Source: DATLYB01 sp964502525 (GTDB taxonomy: Bacteria; Bacteroidota; Bacteroidia; Chitinophagales; CAIOSU01). From it: 32,599 nucleotides of DNA. The notes beneath the pieces are model-generated. The model saw only the letters and a list, made by a program, of their open reading frames with translations. It made no database searches and was not told where the DNA came from. Below, piece by piece: positions 24,970-31,055 of the stretch. Position 1 is the stretch's first letter; each line of letters opens with the position of its first letter. The stretch spans positions 1 through 32,599 of the forward strand of contig CAZCXH010000042.1 of the NCBI GenBank assembly GCA_964502525.1. Reading direction: 5' to 3'. Both the position numbers and the translations under genes were made by a program.

Positions 24970-25722
24970 TTGAAATCCATTCTGTCCATATACAAAAAGA
25001 CAAAAGGCAAGATGCAAAATGCAACTTGCTCTTTGCCTTTTGCCTTTTCGGCAGTAACATCATTTATCCTGCTAATGATTTGCAGTATTTTACCTTCTCA
25101 AAGAAGCTATGCCCAGATTTCCGATGAAGAATACGCTTACATCACCCTTGACCTTCAGGGAATCCTGACCATCAAGATGACCACCGACCCGCAGATTGAC
25201 TTCTCCTTCGCCTCCATCCAGGAATATCAAAATGGAATCACACGGTATAATGCAACGAGGCTGGAGATTGACGCCACTGTTGCCTGGGACCTGTTCGCCT
25301 ACGCAAGCACCGACAACTGGACTCAGGGCGACTCTTATTCCTCCAATGGCGAATCATCGCTGCCTGCCGAAATCCTTGAGATACAGGCTGTGAACCCCAA
25401 CACCAGCGCTCCGTTGGGCGGCACTTTCAACACGTTCGCGAGCCTCAAGGGACTGACCAATTCGGGTGTCGTAGGCGGCACACCGAATGTGAACAACACC
25501 CAATTCCTTGCCGGGATGGTTGGCACGTCTGCCGGGGAAAGCTATGACCCGGGAGCATCAGAGGCAAACCCTGCCACCCACCAGTTTCGCGTTCACTACA
25601 AGATTGTACCCGGCATTCCCGCCACTTTCCCAAACTCAGCACAAACCCTTCCCGGCACCGGTGTGGCACAGGCAGGTTTCTACTCGCTCGAAGTGATCTA
25701 TTCGCTGGTGGAGGATTTGTAA
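24970..25722 (+). CDS. Secreted subunit candidate A of the chaperone-usher-like system
   Basis: The protein of up to 250 residues has a signal peptide ending near SQRSYA-Q. The start is uncertain: TTG at 24970 gives a basic start (MKSILSIYKKTKGK), while the ATG at 25012 gives MQNATCSLPF without charge. The mature part is beta-rich and about 200 residues long, the size of a pilin-like subunit. It ends FYSLEVIYSLVEDL, an alternating hydrophobic strand shared with the paralogue at 28880-29542. In chaperone-usher pilins the C-terminal strand is what the chaperone binds, so the position of conservation fits. Both paralogues share ITRYNATRLEIDATVAWDLF-like and TQFLAGMVG segments. I do not recognise a named family. 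The 5' part contains an inverted repeat. Confidence 0.55.
   Translation: MKSILSIYKKTKGKMQNATCSLPFAFSAVTSFILLMICSILPSQRSYAQISDEEYAYITLDLQGILTIKMTTDPQIDFSFASIQEYQNGITRYNATRLEIDATVAWDLFAYASTDNWTQGDSYSSNGESSLPAEILEIQAVNPNTSAPLGGTFNTFASLKGLTNSGVVGGTPNVNNTQFLAGMVGTSAGESYDPGASEANPATHQFRVHYKIVPGIPATFPNSAQTLPGTGVAQAGFYSLEVIYSLVEDL
25001..25042. repeat. Inverted repeat inside the signal-peptide region of subunit A
   Basis: CAAAAGGCAA (25001-25010) and TTGCCTTTTG (25033-25042) are perfect 10-bp arms; TGCAAAATGCA lies in the loop. The hairpin would cover the ATG at 25012 and could hold back translation from it. Confidence 0.5.
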
Positions 25723-25748
25723 GCGCGCTCTATTGGTTCCGAACTTAT

Positions 25749-25987
25749 GGGCAGTTCTAAAAATTCTACCACTTACTCCCTCTCCTTCTGGTTCTTGCCT
25801 ATGGGGTGTAGGACAAACTGCATCTTTGAATCTGTCACCCTCCAACCTCCCTCCCGATAGAATCGGGATGCTTCGCTATCAAGGGAGGCTGCTACCGCGC
25901 GAGGCATCCCCCTTTGAGGGGGACGAAGGGGGTGAGTGCAATTTGTCCTACACCCTGCCTATGTGCACATCTTTTAAGAAATACAGA
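25749..25987 (+). repeat. Copy of the GGGCAG repeat family, interrupted by a MITE
   Basis: It begins with GGGCAGTTCTAAAAATTC and continues ACCACTTACTCCCTCTCC, as in the copy at 2641-2712 read in reverse. After CTTGCCTATG the sequence breaks off into the 152-bp MITE and resumes with TGCCTATGTGCACATC. The right end runs into the 117-bp inverted-repeat element, so its limit is approximate. Confidence 0.65.
25804..25955. mobile_element. 152-bp MITE with terminal inverted repeats and 8-bp target duplication
   Basis: The left end GGGTGTAGGACAAA followed by CTGCA is mirrored at the right end (TGCAATTTGTCC then TACACCC), giving about 19-bp terminal inverted repeats with one mismatch. TGCCTATG stands directly on both sides (25796-25803 and 25956-25963), a perfect 8-bp target duplication. 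The related copy at 2641-2712 shows the site without insert (TGCCTGTG). There is no coding capacity, so a transposase elsewhere must have moved it. The insertion-sequence family is not identified. Confidence 0.8.
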
Positions 25988-26095
25988 AACCGCTGAGGAG
26001 CACAGAGAAATACATCACAGAGGTAAAGGAGCATACAAAATCCTCCTCTGCTTCCTCTGTGTAAGCCTCTGCGCATCTCTGCGGTTTCTGTATTT
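25979..26095. repeat. 117-bp element bounded by perfect 15-bp inverted repeats
   Basis: AAATACAGAAACCGC (25979-25993) is repeated in reverse complement at 26081-26095. The inner part has further complementary words (CACAGAG and CTCTGTG), so it can fold into a long hairpin. Similar CTCTGTG-rich repeats are frequent between Bacteroidota genes. No coding sequence is present. Confidence 0.7.
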
Positions 26096-26294
26096 TAAAG
26101 AGAATAGTAATACATTTTTAGAATATATTGACATGAAGTAAATCCCAGCCTGACGCATATTCCAGAGACTTGTGTGCATAGACGAGCCTTGGAGGGGAGT
26201 GAGGGGTGGGCACTGGGAGCAAAGCGAAAAAGTGACACCCGAGCAAATTGCACTTTGCCTTTTTCTTTGAGCGGATTTCAATTTCTTATGGTAT

Positions 26295-26302
26295 TAAATT
26301 TG
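26295..26302 (+). promoter_or_regulatory. Candidate -7 box for the permease operon
   Basis: TAAATTTG fits TAnnTTTG exactly and ends 35 nt before the GTG start at 26338. A TTTG at 26266-26269 could be the -33 box, but the 25-nt gap is longer than usual. Confidence 0.4.
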
Positions 26303-26337
26303 GTTTCCGTGATACCGCTGCTTAAATTTTCCCTGCC

Positions 26338-27555
26338 GTGTACCTGAAACTGGCGTGGCGCAATATCTGGCGCAACAGAAAGAGGACCAGCATTACGCTT
26401 GCCTCTGTTTTTTTTGCGGTTGTTCTTTCCACCTTGATGATGAGCCTCAAGGAGGGCACCTATGCGAACATGATTGATTCGATGGTGGGTTCGTTCACCG
26501 GTTATATTCAGATACACAAAAAAGGATATTGGGCGGAAAAGACTTTGGACAACGGAGGACAGCCATTCACCGATGAACTGAAAGCAGCGCTTGAAACACA
26601 AAAGGGAATAGAATCCTATTCCGTGAGGATAGAAAGCTTTGCCTTAGCCGCTTCCGGTGAAATAACCAAAGGGGCGATGGTGGCGGGCATTGATCCGCAA
26701 ACGGAGCGCGCCAACGAAGCCCTTGACCAGCGGGTAGCGGAAGGCAAATATTTCACCGCTGAAAGCAGAAGCGTGATGATCGGGGCAGGACTTGCGCAAT
26801 ATCTCGAACTGGGCGTTGGGGATACCGTCATTTTATTAGGGCAGGGATACCACGGGGCGAGCGCAGCCGGAAAATATCCTGTGCAGGCCATTGTGAAATT
26901 CGGCTCTCCGGAATTGAGCAACCAGTTAGTGTTTCTTCCCATGCAGGAAGCCCGCGCGCTCTACGGCATGGAAGGGCTGTTCACCACCATCATGGTCAAG
27001 CCTGATGACCCGGACGATGCAAAGCGGATTGCAGCCTCCCTTCAGCGCGCATTGGGCGATGAATATGAAGTGATGGACTGGGAAGCGCTGCTGCCGGAAT
27101 TAAAAAACATGATAAAGACAGACCGGGTGGAAGGATATGTATTCATGTTCATATTATACATGGTGGTTTCCTTCGGCATTTTTGGCACTATCCTGATGAT
27201 GCTGATAGAGCGCTACCATGAGTTCGGGATTATCATCGCCATTGGCATGAAGCGCGTGAAGCTTGCCTATGTGGTGTGGCTGGAGACGATGATGATTTCC
27301 ATCATGGGGGCGCTGATTGGGATTGTTGGCGCGCTTCCCGCCTGCGCGTATTTCCATTTTTATCCGATCAGGTTCGGAAAGGAGATGTCGAAAATGTATG
27401 AGGAGTATGGCATGGAAGCCATCCTGAGAAGTTCCATCAAGCCGGAGGTATTCCTGCAGCAGGCGGCAGTGATTGCTCTGATAGCATCTGTCATAGCGAT
27501 TTATCCTTTTTTAAAACTCACGGGCGTCAAGGCTCTTGAAGCCATGAACAAATGA
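26338..27555 (+). CDS. FtsX/LolE-type ABC transporter permease 1
   Basis: The 405-residue protein starts at GTG (MYLKLAWRNIWRNRKRTSIT) and has the FtsX/MacB plan. One N-terminal membrane helix (residues about 18-38) is followed by a large periplasmic domain (about 45-265), then three C-terminal helices. These include SFGIFGTILMMLIERYHEFG, then GMKRVKLAYVVWLETMMISI, and a final helix before LTGVKALEAMNK. The I-A-I-G-M-K segment is the coupling helix that contacts the ATPase. Such permeases move lipoproteins or other periplasmic substrates mechanically and do not translocate through a channel. Its last four bases ATGA start the second permease. No ATPase gene is in the window, so an outside partner is needed. 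Confidence 0.88.
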   Translation: MYLKLAWRNIWRNRKRTSITLASVFFAVVLSTLMMSLKEGTYANMIDSMVGSFTGYIQIHKKGYWAEKTLDNGGQPFTDELKAALETQKGIESYSVRIESFALAASGEITKGAMVAGIDPQTERANEALDQRVAEGKYFTAESRSVMIGAGLAQYLELGVGDTVILLGQGYHGASAAGKYPVQAIVKFGSPELSNQLVFLPMQEARALYGMEGLFTTIMVKPDDPDDAKRIAASLQRALGDEYEVMDWEALLPELKNMIKTDRVEGYVFMFILYMVVSFGIFGTILMMLIERYHEFGIIIAIGMKRVKLAYVVWLETMMISIMGALIGIVGALPACAYFHFYPIRFGKEMSKMYEEYGMEAILRSSIKPEVFLQQAAVIALIASVIAIYPFLKLTGVKALEAMNK

Positions 27556-28766
27556 GGACTATCCTGAAGATATCATGGAGGAATATATGGCGGCATAAAG
27601 CCAGAAGCTTTGTGCTGATAGCCGCCATCGCGCTCGGGCTTTGGGCGGGCGTGTTCGCCTCCGCCTTCGTGATGGGGATGATGAAACAAAAAATTGATGA
27701 CGTCATCAAAACCGAATTATCCCATTTTCAAATCCATGCGCCTCATTTCATGGATGATCTCCGCCCGAAATACTTCATCGCTGACGCGGAAGCCATTCAG
27801 AAGACAATAGAAAATGATGAAAGAGTGCAGGGCGTTTCGGGAAGAATAGTGACGATGGTGATGATGGGCACCGCCAGTCAATCGGGTTTTATAAAGCTGA
27901 CCGGCATTGTGCCCGGAGAAGAGTCAAGGGTGACTGAGGTGAGCGGCATGATGGTGGAAGGAAAGTATCTTGACGGGAGCCAGAAGAAGCCGGTTATCAT
28001 CAGCCAAAAGCTGGCTGAAAAATTCAAGGTGGGGCTGCGTTCGAAAGTTGTATTAACTTTTTTAAATGTAAGCAATGAAATAACATCCGGAGCATTCAGG
28101 GTGGCGGGCATCTACAAAACCGGCAATCCCCGCTATGACGAAGACAACATTTTTGTGCTGAGGAATGATATTCAATCTCTGCTGGGAATTGAAAAAGGGG
28201 TGCATGAAATAGCGGTGCTGCTCAAAGGCTATGACATCACCGACTCGCTTGCGGTGAAATATCAGAAAATATATCCTTCGCTGGAAGTAAAATCATGGAT
28301 GGATATTTCATCGGGCATGCGGTTCATGCTGGAAGCATTTGACACCTACCTGTACATCATAGTCGGCATCATTTTGGTGGCGCTGCTTTTCAGCATCATC
28401 AACACGATGCTGATGGCGGTGCTGGAAAGGGTGAAGGAGATTGGCGTGCTGGTTGCCATCGGCATGACGAAGCAGAAAGTTTTTCTGATGATTATCCTTG
28501 AAACCACTTTCATCTCCATCATTGGCGGTTCCACCGGGTTGCTGCTGTCATGGGCTTTCATCGCTTATTTCGGAGTGCATGGAATTGACCTCAGCGGAGC
28601 GGCATACGGTGAGTTGGGGTTTGGAACGGTGATCTACCCTGTCCTTGCCGCTAAAAATTATGCAAGCGTCACGATCATGGTCTTCACTATGGCTTTGGTT
28701 GCGGCTCTGTTCCCCGCCCGCAGGGCGCTGAAGTTGGTTCCGGCAGAGGCGATAAGAAAAATATAG
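27552..28766 (+). CDS. FtsX/LolC-type ABC transporter permease 2
   Basis: The 404-residue protein is similar in plan to the preceding permease: RTILKISWRNIWRHKARSFV, one N-terminal helix, a periplasmic domain of about 220 residues and three C-terminal helices. The ERVKEIGVLVAIGMTKQKVF segment is the ATPase-coupling loop, and the end LVPAEAIRKI is typical. It overlaps permease 1 by ATGA, so both are made together and probably form a heterodimer, as LolC and LolE do. The substrate is unknown. Being placed between two paralogous subunit genes suggests a role in the envelope, but this is only context. Confidence 0.88.
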   Translation: MRTILKISWRNIWRHKARSFVLIAAIALGLWAGVFASAFVMGMMKQKIDDVIKTELSHFQIHAPHFMDDLRPKYFIADAEAIQKTIENDERVQGVSGRIVTMVMMGTASQSGFIKLTGIVPGEESRVTEVSGMMVEGKYLDGSQKKPVIISQKLAEKFKVGLRSKVVLTFLNVSNEITSGAFRVAGIYKTGNPRYDEDNIFVLRNDIQSLLGIEKGVHEIAVLLKGYDITDSLAVKYQKIYPSLEVKSWMDISSGMRFMLEAFDTYLYIIVGIILVALLFSIINTMLMAVLERVKEIGVLVAIGMTKQKVFLMIILETTFISIIGGSTGLLLSWAFIAYFGVHGIDLSGAAYGELGFGTVIYPVLAAKNYASVTIMVFTMALVAALFPARRALKLVPAEAIRKI

Positions 28767-28879
28767 GGTGCGCCTCTCATTTTTACAAATGCTGCGGCAA
28801 TTTTTTTCTGATAAAATTTATTTGACTTCCACATTTCTTTTCACCACCTTGCCCCTATTGTTGTTTAAATCTGAGGGGT

Positions 28880-29542
28880 ATGGTAAAGGGGTCGTTGCTT
28901 GGAATTCTCATCTTTCTTTTCTCACAATTATTTTCTCAAAGCCTTAAAAAGGAAACTTCTTTCGTCAGCGCTGATTTTCAGAGCGTTCTCAACCTCACTG
29001 TTTCCAATCCGCAGGTTGACTTCGATTTCCACTCCGTTGAAGATTACCAGAATGGGCTTGTAATCTATAATGCCGTAACGCTTCAGGTTGATGCCACCCT
29101 CGGCTGGGATTTGTTTGCCTATGCCGCAACCGACCATTGGACGCAAATTCAATCTTATTCATCTGACGGAGAAGCCGAACTGCCGGCAGAGATACTTGAA
29201 ATAAGGTCATCAGTCGCCAACCGCTGCGCTCCGGCCGGAGGAACATTCAATTCATTTGCAAGTTTGAAAGGTCCCTCCAACTCAGGAGTGGATGGAGGGG
29301 TACCGGACGCAAGCCGGACGCAGTTTCTCGCTGGCATGGTCGGGAAAGAGCCTGGTCAGCAATACGATCCGGGTTCAGCCAAATCAAATCCGGAAACCAA
29401 TTTATTCAAATTACACTACAGGATCGTTCCCGGCATTCGGGCTACATTCCCCAACTCAAGCCAGCCGGTTGGCGGAGCAGGCTTTGCACAAAAAGGGAAT
29501 TACACGCTTGAAGTAGTCTTCGCACTGGTCGAAGATTTATAA
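28880..29542 (+). CDS. Secreted subunit candidate B, paralogue of the gene at 24970
   Basis: The 220-residue protein starts at an ATG with a signal peptide (MVKGSLLGILIFLFSQLFSQ). The mature part aligns along its whole length with subunit A. Shared parts include a PQ(I/V)DF...EYQNG-like start, YNAVTLQVDATLGWDLFAYA, SLKGPSNSGV, RTQFLAGMVG, the FKLHYRIVPGIRATFPNSS stretch and the C-terminal YTLEVVFALVEDL. The shared last strand suggests recognition by the same chaperone. It stands alone, 113 nt after the permease pair. No function is known to me. Conservation of both copies argues for two different fibre or surface subunits, which is inference. Confidence 0.55.
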   Translation: MVKGSLLGILIFLFSQLFSQSLKKETSFVSADFQSVLNLTVSNPQVDFDFHSVEDYQNGLVIYNAVTLQVDATLGWDLFAYAATDHWTQIQSYSSDGEAELPAEILEIRSSVANRCAPAGGTFNSFASLKGPSNSGVDGGVPDASRTQFLAGMVGKEPGQQYDPGSAKSNPETNLFKLHYRIVPGIRATFPNSSQPVGGAGFAQKGNYTLEVVFALVEDL

Positions 29543-29588
29543 TGCCGCATGTAAGGAAAGTTTTTCTATCTTTTCTCCGTTAAACATC

Positions 29589-30830
29589 ATGCGCTTTTCT
29601 CAAATTCTATTTACTGTCGCGCCCTTTGTTCAAATATCCTTCGCCCAAATTCCCGATCGCTACCAGTATCCCGTTTTCGACAGCGTAACCATTCAAAAAA
29701 ACATTCAATATGGCGAAGCTGATTTCTATGACGCCAACTCCAACCACGACCTGGCTCCGCTGCATCTTGATTTTTATGAGCCTTATGGCGACACGCTTTC
29801 CGCACGACCGCTGGTGATTACTATTTTCGGGGGCGCATTCCTTGGCGGCAACAAAGAATGGGACGACATGGTTGCCTGGTGCGACAGCCTCTCCCGCTTC
29901 GGGTATGCCTGCGCCTCGATTCAATACCGCCTGCTCTTCAACCCCGCTAACCAGGAGAGCATCATCCGCGCGTCATACCGCGCGGTTCAGGACACGAGGG
30001 CCGCCATTCGATTCATGACCGCGAATGCCGAAAATTACCGCATTGACACAAGCAAGATTTTCCTAATTGGAAACAGCGCAGGCTCTATCACAGCCCTGCT
30101 CGCAGCATTTATTTCAAAGGATAGCGAGCGCCCGTCATCTTCTTTTGGGTCAGGCTCGGCTTCCGATGCCGATGACCTCGGATGCCTCGATTGCTCCGGA
30201 AATAATTTCAATCATGAAGTGAAGTTTGCAGGCATTATTTCATTATGGGGCGCCATGTGGAACCTTAATTGGATTGAAGCCGATGAAAAGACTCCCGCGC
30301 TGCTCATTCACGGCACCATGGATGGCACTGTTCCTTTTGACACCGGCTATGCTTTTGGGGCCTCCTTGTCTCCGTTGCTCTATGGATCCCTGCCCATCCA
30401 CCGGGAGATGACAAGGCTCGGAATACCGCATGAGTTTCATCCGTTTGACAGCCTCGAACATTCTTTTTACATGGGAAACGGGGGCTTTTTCACCATGAAT
30501 GAATATTGGGATCCCGTGTTTACGCTCGGGCATGAGTTTTTATACAAAATCGTTTCTCCGGTAATTAATTATGTTTCTGATGACTTCGCAAATAGTGAAG
30601 TCAGCATCTACCCTAATCCTGCCGAAGGCTCAATTTTTATCAGCTTCCGGAAAGAAGTTTCATCATCCTTTGATTGCTCAATCACTAATATGCAGGGTAA
30701 GAAGATTCAATTTGGGCAAGTTTCTTCTCAAAACACCACCCTTGATATATCCGCTATCCCTCGGGGAATTTATTTGCTGATAGCGCAGTCAAGCAAAATT
30801 CGCTTTACAGAAAAGATTGTTATTTATTGA
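29589..30830 (+). CDS. Secreted alpha/beta hydrolase (carboxylesterase-like) with T9SS sorting domain
   Basis: The 413-residue protein has a signal peptide (MRFSQILFTVAPFVQISFA, cut before Q20) and an esterase domain to about residue 320. The catalytic triad is visible: S163 in LIGNSAGS, D245 in HGTMDGTVPF and H291 in LEHSFYM, with FGGAFLGG (80-87) as the oxyanion loop. This arrangement fits BD-FAE-like and lipase/esterase hydrolases, acting on carboxylic esters outside the cell. Residues about 335-413 form a type A T9SS C-terminal domain (VSIYPNPAEGSIFISF, then SAIPRGIYLLIAQ, ending RFTEKIVIY), which directs export through the type IX system. The substrate cannot be read from sequence. It converges on the Ig-domain gene. 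Confidence 0.88.
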   Translation: MRFSQILFTVAPFVQISFAQIPDRYQYPVFDSVTIQKNIQYGEADFYDANSNHDLAPLHLDFYEPYGDTLSARPLVITIFGGAFLGGNKEWDDMVAWCDSLSRFGYACASIQYRLLFNPANQESIIRASYRAVQDTRAAIRFMTANAENYRIDTSKIFLIGNSAGSITALLAAFISKDSERPSSSFGSGSASDADDLGCLDCSGNNFNHEVKFAGIISLWGAMWNLNWIEADEKTPALLIHGTMDGTVPFDTGYAFGASLSPLLYGSLPIHREMTRLGIPHEFHPFDSLEHSFYMGNGGFFTMNEYWDPVFTLGHEFLYKIVSPVINYVSDDFANSEVSIYPNPAEGSIFISFRKEVSSSFDCSITNMQGKKIQFGQVSSQNTTLDISAIPRGIYLLIAQSSKIRFTEKIVIY

Positions 30831-30876
30831 TCAACAACTTATCCCGAAACAAGTGTGAAAAAGGAACTAATGATCG

Positions 30877-31028
30877 GTCCGAAGGACTTCGGACTCCTTC
30901 GGAGGATATACCATCGGGTGTTATTCAGTACAAGCTCGGAAACCCGTTTACCGATGGTATAACAGTAAATCTCCCGCAGATTACGCTGATATGCGCTGAT
31001 TGCAATTATCCGCGAAATCAGCGGGAGA
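30877..31028. terminator. Cluster of three nested inverted repeats between convergent genes
   Basis: First, GTCCGAAG/CTTCGGAC (30877-30894, 2-nt loop), followed by CTCC-TTCG-GAGG with a UUCG tetraloop. Second, TATACCATCGG (30907-30917) and its complement at 30951-30961. Third, TCTCCCGCAGAT (30970-30981) and ATCAGCGGGAGA (31017-31028), one mismatch. Lying between two converging genes, they probably stop transcription from both sides. The last is a common Bacteroidota repeat. Confidence 0.5.
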
Positions 31029-31055
31029 AATATCTGTCAATACAATTTTATCCCT

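Larger units (their letters stand above)
25723..26337. other. Repeat-filled intergenic region between subunit A and the permeases
   Basis: This 615-bp stretch contains no gene. It holds the GGGCAG-family copy with its internal MITE and a 117-bp inverted-repeat element, all listed separately. At about 26151-26215 lies a diverged, reversed piece of the same family (TTGTGTGCAT and CTTGGAGGGGAGTG words). Confidence 0.6.
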
